From G020354085 sp964629975 (lineage in GTDB: Bacteria; Pseudomonadota; Gammaproteobacteria; Acidiferrobacterales; Sulfurifustaceae): a stretch of 13,635 bases of DNA. The stretch lies in contig CAZVUN010000084.1 in the NCBI GenBank assembly GCA_964629975.1, forward strand, positions 1 through 13,635, written 5' to 3'. The translations under genes were made by a program, and so were the position numbers. The notes under the pieces were generated by a model. The model did not search any database. It saw nothing but the letters and a program-made list of their open reading frames with translations, and was not told the DNA's origin. Positions 6,918 to 13,020 of this stretch are shown in pieces. Each line of letters opens with the position of its first letter. Position 1 is the stretch's first letter.

Positions 6918-8405
6918 CTACTCCGGGCGCATGTGCGGGAACAGCAGCACATCGCGGATCGACGGGGAGTTGGTGTAGAGCATCACCAGGCGATCGATGC
7001 CGATGCCTTCGCCCGCCGTCGGCGGCATGCCGTGCTCGAGCGCGCGCACGTAGTCGGCGTCGAAGTGCATGGCCTCCTCATCGCCGGCCTCCTTCTCCTG
7101 CACCTGCCGGCGAAAGCGCTCGGCCTGGTCCTCGGCGTCGTTGAGCTCGGAGAAGCCATTGGCGATCTCGCGCCCGCCGACGAACAGCTCGAAGCGGTCG
7201 GTCACGCTCGGATCCTGATCGTTGCGGCGTGCGAGCGGCGACACCTCCGTCGGATAGGCGGTGATGAAGGTCGGGTCCTTGAGCTGTGACTCGACGGTCT
7301 TTTCGAAGATCTCGAGCTGGATCTTGCCCGTGCCATAACTTGGCTTGAGCGCAATGCCGAGACGCTCGGCGATCGTGCGCAGCGACGCGAGCGACTCGAG
7401 CTCATCGGCACGGAGCCCCGGATTGAACTTGAGCAGCGCCTCCTTGAGCGTGAGGCGTGCGAACGGCTTGCCGAAGTCGTACTGCTCGCCCAGGTAGCTC
7501 ACCGTCGTGGTGCCGAGCAGGTGCTGCGTCAATCCGCGCAGCAGCGTTTCGGTGAGGTCCATGAGGTCCTGATAGGTGGCGTAGGCCTCGTAGAACTCGA
7601 GCATCGTGAACTCGGGATTGTGGCGCGTCGACAGCCCTTCGTTACGGAAATTGCGGTTGATCTCGTAGACGCGCTCGAAGCCGCCCACGATCAGGCGCTT
7701 GAGGTACAGCTCCGGCGCCACCCGCAGGTACAGACTGATGTCGAGGGCATTGTGATACGTCACGAACGGGCGCGCCGTGGCGCCGCCCGGGATCGCCTGC
7801 ATCATCGGCGTCTCGACCTCCAGGAAACCGCGCTCGTCGAGGAAACGCCGCACGTAGTTGATGATGGCCGTACGCGTGCGAAAGGTCTTGCGCGTGACCT
7901 CGTTCATGATCAGGTCGAGGTAGCGCTGGCGATACCTGGTCTCGGTATCGGTGAGCCCGTGATACTTTTCCGGCAGGGGCCGCAGCGCCTTGGTCAGCAG
8001 ACGCACGCTGTCGGTCTTGACCGACAATTCCCCGGTCTTGGTGCGAAACAGCGTGCCCTCGGCGCCGAGGATGTCGCCGATGTCCCACTTCTTGAACTCC
8101 TCGTAGCTCTTCTCGCCGATGGCATCGCGCTGCACATACAGCTGGATCTGGCCCGACATGTCCTGCAGGTGGCAGAAACTCGCCTTGCCCATGACGCGCC
8201 GGGTCATCATGCGTCCGGCGACCTTGACGCGCACCGGATTGGCCTCCAGGACGGCGTTGTCCTTCTCGCCGTATTCGGCGTGCAGCTCACCGGCCATGAC
8301 GTTGCGCTTGAAGTCATTGGGGAACGCCACGCCCTGCTGGCGCAGCTCGGCCAGCTTGGCGCGACGCAGGGCAATCTGTTCGTTCTCGTCGTTGTTGTCG
8401 ATCAT
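6918..8405 (-). CDS. lysS: Lysyl-tRNA synthetase, class II
   Basis: LysRS charges tRNA-Lys in the cytoplasm. The 495-residue protein is full length for the class II bacterial enzyme (E. coli LysS is 505). An N-terminal helix and the OB-fold anticodon-binding domain (about residues 60-145; KVAGRMMTRRVMGKASF, QIQLYVQRDAI) are followed by the class II catalytic core. That core has motif 1 (FLEVETPMMQAIPGGATARPF), motif 2 (NFRNEGLSTRHNPEFTMLEFY) and motif 3 (GIGIDRLVML), and ends in FPHMRP. It begins at the ATG at 8405, 44 bases past the prfB stop, in the conserved prfB-lysS operon. The spacer is notably AT-rich and the Shine-Dalgarno is weak (GAAAAG abutting the ATG), so translation may depend on an unstructured leader or on coupling. 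Confidence 0.98.
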   Translation of the reverse strand: MIDNNDENEQIALRRAKLAELRQQGVAFPNDFKRNVMAGELHAEYGEKDNAVLEANPVRVKVAGRMMTRRVMGKASFCHLQDMSGQIQLYVQRDAIGEKSYEEFKKWDIGDILGAEGTLFRTKTGELSVKTDSVRLLTKALRPLPEKYHGLTDTETRYRQRYLDLIMNEVTRKTFRTRTAIINYVRRFLDERGFLEVETPMMQAIPGGATARPFVTYHNALDISLYLRVAPELYLKRLIVGGFERVYEINRNFRNEGLSTRHNPEFTMLEFYEAYATYQDLMDLTETLLRGLTQHLLGTTTVSYLGEQYDFGKPFARLTLKEALLKFNPGLRADELESLASLRTIAERLGIALKPSYGTGKIQLEIFEKTVESQLKDPTFITAYPTEVSPLARRNDQDPSVTDRFELFVGGREIANGFSELNDAEDQAERFRRQVQEKEAGDEEAMHFDADYVRALEHGMPPTAGEGIGIDRLVMLYTNSPSIRDVLLFPHMRPE

Positions 8406-8449
8406 CTTTTCGCAGTTCGATCAATCGTTTATCTGGCAATTGCAAGAAA

Positions 8450-9551
8450 TCACTTTACTCCCATCTTGAGGCTCGCCTCAATGAAGGGGTCGAGGGCGCC
8501 GTCCAACACCTGCTCGGGACGACTCGACTCCACCCCGGTGCGCAGGTCCTTCACGCGCGACTGGTCCAGTACGTAGGAGCGGATCTGGTGGCCCCACTCG
8601 ATATCGGTCTTGGTCGATTCGAGCTTTTCACGCTCCTGGTTACGCGCCTGCAGCTCCCGCTCGTACAGGCGTGCCTTGAGCATCTTCATGGCCTCGGAGC
8701 GGTTGCGGTGCTGGGAACGGTCCGACTGGCACTGCACCACGATCCCGGTCGGCAGATGCGTGATGCGCACTGCCGAGTCGGTGCGGTTGACGTGCTGCCC
8801 GCCTGCCCCGCTCGCCCGGTAGGTATCGACGCGCAGGTCAGCAGGGTTTATCTCGATGTCGATGTCTTCATCGACCTCCGGGTAGACGAACACCGAGGCA
8901 AACGAGGTGTGCCGGCCACGGTTGGCATCGAACGGTGACTTGCGCACCAGGCGGTGCACGCCTGACTCGGTGCGCAACCACCCGTAGGCGTAGGGGCCGG
9001 TGAACTTGACCGTGGCGCTCTTGATGCCGGCGACTTCGCCCTCCGACACTTCGATCAGCTCGGTGGTGAAGCCGTGCCGCTCGCCCCACATCAGGTACAT
9101 GCGCAGCAGCATGTTGGCCCAGTCCTGCGCCTCGGTGCCGCCGGCCCCGGACTTGATGTCGAGGAAGGCGTTGTTGGCGTCCATCTCGCCGCAGAACATG
9201 CGCTGGAACTCGAGTTCGCCGAGCGCCTTCTCCACCTCGGCCAGGTCGCTCGCCACGGCGGATAGCACCTGCGCATCCTGCTCGGCGCGCGCGAGCTCCA
9301 GCAGCTCACCGGCCTCGTCGATGGCGTTGGCAATGCGTGTGAGGGTGCCGAGCTCCTTGTCCAGGCGGGCGCGTTCGCGTCCGAGCTCCTGCGCCCGCTT
9401 CGGGTCGTTCCAGACAGCGGGGTCTTCGAGCTCGCGGCTGACCTCGGTCAGCCGTTCGTGCTTGCGATCGAAGTCAAAGTAACCCCCTGAGCGTCTGGGC
9501 GCGTTCGCGGAGGTCACGCAACTTGCTGAGCAGTGGATTGAGCTCTTCCAT
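8450..9551 (-). CDS. prfB: Peptide chain release factor 2 with programmed +1 frameshift
   Basis: RF2 reads UGA and UAA stop codons and triggers peptide release. The gene is split between two frames. Frame 0 starts at the ATG at 9551 and encodes 25 residues (MEELNPLLSKLRDLRER, then AQTLRGLL), then meets an in-frame TGA at 9476-9474. A +1 shift on CTT (9479-9477) skips one base and continues as DFDRKHERLTEV to the stop at 8450. The full product is 366 residues (E. coli RF2 is 365). The SPF tripeptide for stop-codon reading falls at residues 205-207 and the catalytic GGQ (GAGGQHVNRT) at 250-252, the same numbers as in E. coli. The final stop is also TGA. lysS follows. Automatic gene finders may call only the second frame and give a false start near 9517. 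Confidence 0.97.
9474..9488 (-). promoter_or_regulatory. prfB +1 programmed frameshift site
   Basis: The minus strand reads AGG GGG TTA CTT TGA C. AGGGGG (9488-9483) is an internal Shine-Dalgarno-like stimulator, three bases upstream of the slippery CTT (9479-9477), followed by TGA (9476-9474) and C. This is the classic RF2 autoregulation site: low RF2 leaves UGA unread and favours the shift. Compared with the E. coli site only the TAT codon differs (TTA here). Confidence 0.95.
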
Positions 9552-9579
9552 CACGTCGGGATCGTCCTACGGGGCGCTC

Positions 9580-9585
9580 ATTATA
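9580..9585 (-). promoter_or_regulatory. Perfect TATAAT -10 element of the prfB-lysS operon
   Basis: TATAAT on the minus strand lies in the 59-base gap between the upstream gene and prfB. It would start transcription near 9573 and leave a leader of about 20 bases. The hexamer 17 bases upstream (CCGCGT) is not a -35. TTGAGC is present but 23 bases away, too far. An activator or a strong -10 alone would be needed. Confidence 0.45.
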
Positions 9586-9610
9586 CACGCGCGCCGCATG
9601 GCACGCGGGC

Positions 9611-10171
9611 TCAACTGAGCTTGATGCCGAGGACCTCGTGCACCAGGCGCTTGACCACCTTGATGGCGTCCGGCGCCTCGATCTCCATGACGTGCTCGAC
9701 GACCCAGCGGTTGTCGCTCGCGGCCAAGACCGCGGACACCCGCTCGCCGAAGTAGCGCAGGAAATGGTAGCTCGGCCCCTGCGCCGTGTAGTCGAACTCC
9801 GCGTAGTCGGCGAAGCGCGCGTTGAGGGTGTTGATGAAGGCCGTGACGTGATCGCCCGGGCCGAGGACCTCCGCCTGGTTGGACGCCATCGTCTGCGCGA
9901 GCTGCCGGCCGAGCGCCGTGATGAAACGCGCGCGCTCCTCTTCGCTCAGCCTGCCGTACACCAGCCGGTCGGCGACCTGGACGAGAAACGCAATGACCTC
10001 GGTGATGGCCGCTGCGATCTGTTCCGGGTTGGCGAACTGGAAGCCTTCCTTGTGCATGTGGCGGTAGGTCTCCTGCGCGACCTTCCACAGGTTGAACGCG
10101 ACCACGCCCGCCCGTTGCTCAATGGTCTTGGGCCCCTTGGTGCGGAACTTGGTCTTGATGCGAAGTGCCAT
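9611..10171 (-). CDS. Uncharacterised all-helical 186-residue protein
   Basis: I do not recognise this family. The protein has a basic start (MALRIKTKFRTKGPKT), no signal peptide and no obvious membrane helix. It appears almost wholly helical, with recognisable stretches such as QRAGVVAFNLWKVAQETYRHM, GRLSEEERARFITALGRQL and a C-terminal APDAIKVVKRLVHEVLG. The middle contains the aromatic-rich ADYAEFDYTAQGPSYHFLRYF. The reading frame is well supported by high third-position GC. The start is ATG at 10171, with no clear Shine-Dalgarno but a plausible promoter just upstream that would give a leader of about 20 bases. It lies 59 bases upstream of prfB in the same orientation, and a -10 element in between suggests prfB has its own promoter. 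The SEL1 gene diverges from it. Confidence 0.8.
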   Translation of the reverse strand: MALRIKTKFRTKGPKTIEQRAGVVAFNLWKVAQETYRHMHKEGFQFANPEQIAAAITEVIAFLVQVADRLVYGRLSEEERARFITALGRQLAQTMASNQAEVLGPGDHVTAFINTLNARFADYAEFDYTAQGPSYHFLRYFGERVSAVLAASDNRWVVEHVMEIEAPDAIKVVKRLVHEVLGIKLS

Positions 10172-10198
10172 GATGGGGAAGCGCGCCGCGGCCGGCCC

Positions 10199-10227
10199 AT
10201 TCTATTCGCCCCGGCCGCGGGACTGAA
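10199..10227 (-). promoter_or_regulatory. Putative promoter for the 186-residue gene
   Basis: On the minus strand, TTCAGT (10227-10222) is followed after 17 bases by TAGAAT (10204-10199), 3/6 and 5/6 consensus matches. It predicts a start near 10192 and a leader of about 20 bases before the ATG at 10171. Confidence 0.35.
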
Positions 10228-10259
10228 CGCCCGGCGCGTATACGCACCGCCGGCGCGTG

Positions 10260-10295
10260 TTACCGCGCCGACGCCGGCTCTGGCACAATCGTGCC
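10260..10295 (+). promoter_or_regulatory. Weak promoter with overlapping palindrome upstream of the SEL1 gene
   Basis: TTACCG (10260-10265), 18 bases, then CACAAT (10284-10289) is a poor sigma70-like pair. The -10 lies in a short dyad, GGCAC-AATC-GTGCC (10282-10295), a possible operator or chance hairpin. The SEL1 start codon follows at 10322. Confidence 0.25.
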
Positions 10296-10321
10296 GATGC
10301 CATTCTTTGCGGAACGCCACC

Positions 10322-10753
10322 ATGACTGAAACGATCGACATGGATCTCAACAGCGGGCTCGCCGCCTTCGAGGCCAAGCACTTCGCCGAGGCCTGGGCGC
10401 TGCTCGAGCCGCTCGCCAAGGCCGGCAATGCGCAGGCGCAGCACCGGCTGGCGATCATGGCGCAGAACGGGCTCGGCAGGGTGAAGAGCCCAGCCGAGGC
10501 GTTGCGCTGGATGCGCGCGGCGGCCGACCAGGGCTATGCCCTGGCGCAGCATGGGCTTGGCTTCATGTATCTGCACGGCGAGTGCACCGCGAAGAACGAA
10601 GCCGAGGCAGCCAAGTGGTTCCGGCTTGCGGCCGACCAGGGGCTGGCCGGCTCGCAGATGACGCTCGGCATGATGTACGAGCAGGGTCTGGGCGTGGCGC
10701 GCGACCCGCAGGAGGCGCAGCGCTGGTACAAGAAAGCCGAAACCCAGGCCTAG
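10322..10753 (+). CDS. SEL1-like repeat protein
   Basis: SEL1 repeats are TPR-related helical hairpins that serve as protein-interaction scaffolds. The 143-residue product is an N-terminal helical cap (about residues 1-35, GLAAFEAKHFAEAWALLEPLA) followed by three repeats at about 36-71, 72-107 and 108-143. Each carries the core pattern AxxxLGxMYxxGxG...A..W...AA.QG, for example AQHGLGFMYLHGE and QMTLGMMYEQGLGVARDPQEA. There is no signal peptide or membrane segment, so it is probably cytoplasmic; many relatives are exported. The start is ATG at 10322, with GGAA seven bases before it. The frame is open far upstream but that part is antisense to another gene. It stands alone and ends in a strong hairpin. 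The partner is unknown. Confidence 0.9.
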   Translation: MTETIDMDLNSGLAAFEAKHFAEAWALLEPLAKAGNAQAQHRLAIMAQNGLGRVKSPAEALRWMRAAADQGYALAQHGLGFMYLHGECTAKNEAEAAKWFRLAADQGLAGSQMTLGMMYEQGLGVARDPQEAQRWYKKAETQA

Positions 10754-10759
10754 AAAGCG

Positions 10760-10783
10760 CATGGGCCGCGAGCGCGGCCCATG
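10760..10783. terminator. Bidirectional hairpin terminator between SEL1 gene and 65-residue gene
   Basis: CATGGGCCGC (10760-10769) and GCGGCCCATG (10774-10783) form a perfect 10-bp stem with a GAGC loop, seven bases past the SEL1 stop and 24 bases past the end of the convergent small gene. On the minus strand the stem is followed by CGCTTTCTAG, a short T-rich tail. On the plus strand the tail is weak (TCATTGCGG). It probably ends both transcripts. Confidence 0.65.
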
Positions 10784-10807
10784 TCATTGCGGTCGGCGGC
10801 GGTCGCC

Positions 10808-11005
10808 CTACTTCTTGATCCAGGCGGCGTAGCCGTCGGTCTTGCCGTCCCAGCCATCCTTGTAACCGGCGTCATAGGCCTCGTTCAGGCGCTGTTCTTC
10901 GCGCTTGGGATTGTGCAGATAGCCGCACGCCCAGCCGTTGATGTACTCGGCATTCACCCCTTTTTTCTCCATCGCGTCGATGGTCTGGCGGTATGTTGCG
11001 TTCAT
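10808..11005 (-). CDS. Small uncharacterised 65-residue Gly/Tyr/Asp-rich protein
   Basis: The product begins MNATYRQTIDAMEKKGVNAE and ends in WIKK. It is soluble, charged and has no membrane segment. It has two glycine/aromatic blocks, YINGWACGYLHNP (about residues 22-34) and AYDAGYKDGWDGKTDGYAAW (about 43-62), separated by a charged helix (KREEQRLNE). It has a single Cys. The start at 11005 is chosen over the upstream ATG at 11074 because AGGAG lies nine bases before it and the extension (MRTLCARLGTF) looks like leader DNA. The gene has its own promoter (11064-11091) and a hairpin terminator, so it is a single-gene transcript, possibly strongly expressed. I do not recognise the family. The GYxxG spacing loosely recalls ribosome modulation factor, but the match is too short to assign. 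Confidence 0.8.
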   Translation of the reverse strand: MNATYRQTIDAMEKKGVNAEYINGWACGYLHNPKREEQRLNEAYDAGYKDGWDGKTDGYAAWIKK

Positions 11006-11063
11006 GAAATGCAGCTCCTGAATATTCAGCGGGAACCTAAGGAAAGTGCCTAAGCGGGCGCAT

Positions 11064-11091
11064 AGTGTACGCATCGAGCCACGCTTTTCAA
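11064..11091 (-). promoter_or_regulatory. Putative sigma70 promoter of the 65-residue gene
   Basis: On the minus strand, TTGAAA (11091-11086; 5/6) is followed after 16 bases by TACACT (11069-11064; 4/6). A start near 11057 would give a leader of about 50 bases containing the AGGAG of the small gene. Confidence 0.45.
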
Positions 11092-11303
11092 TGATCCCTT
11101 AAGGGGGTGCGGGACGCGCGGCGGTTCGCTTGAGCAAGCCGCGCGGGTGCGCAGGGTCTCGCCGCCTGCCGCCCACGGCCAGCGGCCCGCAGGCAGGGGC
11201 ATGTGCCACCGGGCCGGGGCGGTGTTGCGGCCGCCGGTTTGCGCCGGCCCCGGCAACGCAAGACCACAATGAATCTGCGCTGTATTCACAGGTGCACTCG
11301 GGC
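11092..11303. other. Long GC-rich intergenic stretch with several inverted repeats
   Basis: The gap between the two divergent starts (11006-11345, about 340 bases) holds no credible gene; the open frames here have no family features or ribosome sites. Besides the small-gene promoter it contains a perfect palindrome CCCTTAAGGG (11096-11105), an 8-bp stem CGCGCGGC/GCCGCGCG (11115-11122 with 11138-11145), a 6-bp stem CCTGCC/GGCAGG (11165-11170 with 11192-11197) and an 8-bp stem GCCGGGGC/GCCCCGGC (11213-11220 with 11247-11254). None is followed by a T-tract. It could be a structured leader, a small RNA or protein-binding sites; nothing decides between these. Confidence 0.4.
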
Positions 11304-11304
11304 C

Positions 11305-11310
11305 TATACT
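11305..11310 (+). promoter_or_regulatory. Possible -10 element (TATACT) of the 346-residue gene
   Basis: TATACT matches five of six consensus bases. No -35 lies at 16-18 bases (GTATTC at 17); TTCACA (11285-11290) is only 14 bases away. A start near 11317 would leave about 29 bases before the ATG at 11346. Confidence 0.25.
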
Positions 11311-11345
11311 CTGGTGCGTCAGCGATGCTTCAAGCCGCCACACCG

Positions 11346-12386
11346 ATGTTGAACCTCGGCGCGCTGGTCAGTAGCGTACAGCGCAACTGCGACGTCTCGG
11401 ACGCGCGGCACGCGGGCGATTTCGGCCTGTGTGTCTTCCTGCTCAAGATGCGCGAGTACTACCGCTGGGAGCTCGACATCCCGCTCACCCAGGCGTTGCC
11501 GCGCGCCGAAGTCGGTGCCTGGATGCAGGAGCGCGAGCGCATGTGGGAAGGCCTCGAATCCGCCGACTACGAACCGCTGCCGCTGCCGGGCGGCGCCTGC
11601 GACCCCTTCGATGCCGAGGCCATCAACCGCACGTTGATCCCGGCCGGCTATGTCTACAGCGGCGGTCTCGGCCGCTTGTGCAAGCCGCATTTCTTCCTCG
11701 CCCGGCTGGAACGACAGGAACAGCGTGCCGGCTATACGGTCTACACGGCCGCGTGCGAGTACGCACGCGACATCGAGGCGCCGCCCGCGATGTTTCAGGG
11801 ACGCACGATCTACGTGCGCAAGGAGTCGGTGCGCCGCTTCCTGTGGGAGAAGGTCGAGGAGACGCGTTTCAGCCGCGGCAGCGAGGCGATGCAACGGGTG
11901 CTCGCTGCCTATCCGTTCGACACCGACATCGAGGCCGCGCTCGAGCGCATGACCGAGAACGAGGCCGAGACCATGATCCTGCACGAGCTCGGCGAGGGGT
12001 ACGCCGGCGAACAGCTCGGTCGCCAGTGGGAGCCGATGCTGCTCGCCCTGACGCGCTCCAAGGCCGAACTCATGGCGCGCGCGGTGCGCGACCTGATCGC
12101 CGACTGCAGCACCACCCTGCCCGGCCTGCTGGAACGCGAGGCGATCCCGTCGCTGCACTTCTATTTCGCCAACTTCACCGGCATGCGCCGGCATCTGTAC
12201 CCGGACCTGCTCGACGCCTATCGCCAGTGGCTGCGCGGCGCAGATCTGGGCCCGCTCAGGCGGGCCGCCGCGAGCGGGGAGCAGCGCTGGCTCGAGACCG
12301 CTGGGCGCATGCTTGCGCTCTACGAGCGCGACGGCGAGCAGGTCGCCGCCCGCATCGTGCAGTTGCTCGAACCCGCACCTGCGTGA
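11346..12386 (+). CDS. Uncharacterised 346-residue conserved-looking protein
   Basis: I cannot assign a function. The protein is soluble, helical and rich in Arg, Glu and Tyr, with several blocks that look conserved: CDVSDARHAGDFGLCVFLLK (about residues 15-34), MREYYRWE (35-42), KPHFFLARLE, CEYARDIEAPPAM, ESVRRFLWEKVEE, ILHELGEGYAGEQLG (HELGEG at 213-218) and SLHFYFANFTG (from 269). HELGE is not the HExxH of zinc proteases. There is no signal peptide. I chose ATG at 11346. An ATG at 11325 would add seven residues (MLQAATP) whose codons (CTT, CAA, ACA) are unlike the GC-rich usage of the gene and would leave almost no leader after the TATACT box. Neither start has a Shine-Dalgarno. The 196-residue gene follows by 43 bases, probably in one transcript. 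Confidence 0.82.
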   Translation: MLNLGALVSSVQRNCDVSDARHAGDFGLCVFLLKMREYYRWELDIPLTQALPRAEVGAWMQERERMWEGLESADYEPLPLPGGACDPFDAEAINRTLIPAGYVYSGGLGRLCKPHFFLARLERQEQRAGYTVYTAACEYARDIEAPPAMFQGRTIYVRKESVRRFLWEKVEETRFSRGSEAMQRVLAAYPFDTDIEAALERMTENEAETMILHELGEGYAGEQLGRQWEPMLLALTRSKAELMARAVRDLIADCSTTLPGLLEREAIPSLHFYFANFTGMRRHLYPDLLDAYRQWLRGADLGPLRRAAASGEQRWLETAGRMLALYERDGEQVAARIVQLLEPAPA

Positions 12387-12429
12387 CTGCCGGCGCCTGC
12401 CCAGCACCGCCCGTCGCGAGACCCGCCGC

Positions 12430-13020
12430 ATGAAGCTCAGCATCACGGTTGGCGACAAGCTGTTCCGCGTCGAGCTGTCCGCGCAGTTCCTCGCCGAGGC
12501 CGAGCCGTTCTACCAGAAGATGGACCGCGACATGGACCGCGGCTGGCAGATGGGTCGCGAGTTCATCGAGCGGCCGGACCGCAAGCAGCGCTGCCAGATC
12601 GCGGCCAATCGCCTCATGACCTCGATGAGCACCGGCAACACCACCATGGTGGAGCTGATGGCAGGCTACATCGCAAGCCGCCTGCCCGGCGTGAGCGGCG
12701 TGCAGGTCGACATCGCCGGCGAAATGGACCAAACGGAATTCACGTTCGCGCCGCCGTCCACGTCGGACGCCGACGCGCCCGGCGCGGCGCCGCTCGCGCG
12801 CGCTGCGCCGCTCGACAAGCTCGCGGCCCTGACGCAGGCCGGCAAGGACATCAGCAAGGTCTACGCGTCCGGCCGCGGCTATCGCTACGCGGTGCTCGAC
12901 CACGCGAGCGGTCAGTGGGTGGAGTCGCCCCTGGCCGACAGCGAGAAGGAGGCCGAAGCGCAGCGCCTGCTCGCCATCAAGCGCCGCTACCGGGAACTCA
13001 TCGGGGAGCCGGCGCCGTGA
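12430..13020 (+). CDS. Uncharacterised 196-residue protein, second gene of the unit
   Basis: I do not recognise this family. The N-terminal half (MKLSITVGDKLFRVELS, AEAEPFYQKMDRDMDRGWQM, RCQIAANRLMTSMSTGN, VELMAGYIASRLPGV) looks like a compact helical domain after two short strands. Residues about 102-122 are an Ala/Pro/Ser/Asp-rich linker (PPSTSDADAPGAAPLARA). A C-terminal section follows (GKDISKVYASGRGYRYAVLD, then a helix QRLLAIKRRYRELIG). There is no signal peptide or membrane helix. The start is the only plausible ATG (12430), 43 bases after the preceding stop, with a poor ribosome site (GAG at a distance), consistent with coupled expression. The end overlaps the convergent CBS gene by 23 bases. 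It probably works with the 346-residue protein; this is inferred from adjacency only. Confidence 0.85.
   Translation: MKLSITVGDKLFRVELSAQFLAEAEPFYQKMDRDMDRGWQMGREFIERPDRKQRCQIAANRLMTSMSTGNTTMVELMAGYIASRLPGVSGVQVDIAGEMDQTEFTFAPPSTSDADAPGAAPLARAAPLDKLAALTQAGKDISKVYASGRGYRYAVLDHASGQWVESPLADSEKEAEAQRLLAIKRRYRELIGEPAP

Noticed and set aside
7521..8576. 351-codon plus-strand frame opposite lysS
   Set aside because: Antisense to an unmistakable lysyl-tRNA synthetase; no supporting features.
9476..9517. RF2 start at 9517 in the downstream frame, or prfB as a frameshifted pseudogene
   Set aside because: The sequence at 9474-9488 is the known programmed frameshift site and the fused product has the normal RF2 length and motif positions.
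9638..10321. N-terminal extension giving a 371-residue SEL1 protein
   Set aside because: The extension is antisense to the 186-residue gene. The ATG at 10322 has a spaced purine site and begins the SEL1 cap helix.
11050..11343. 97-codon minus-strand frame in the intergenic gap
   Set aside because: Low-complexity composition without ribosome site; it overlaps the promoter of the small gene and the leader of the 346-residue gene.
11319..12458. 379-codon minus-strand frame opposite the 346-residue gene
   Set aside because: The plus-strand frame has conserved-looking blocks, aromatic-rich motifs and a following co-oriented gene. The minus-strand translation is rich in Arg, Ala and His without structure, as expected of a shadow frame.
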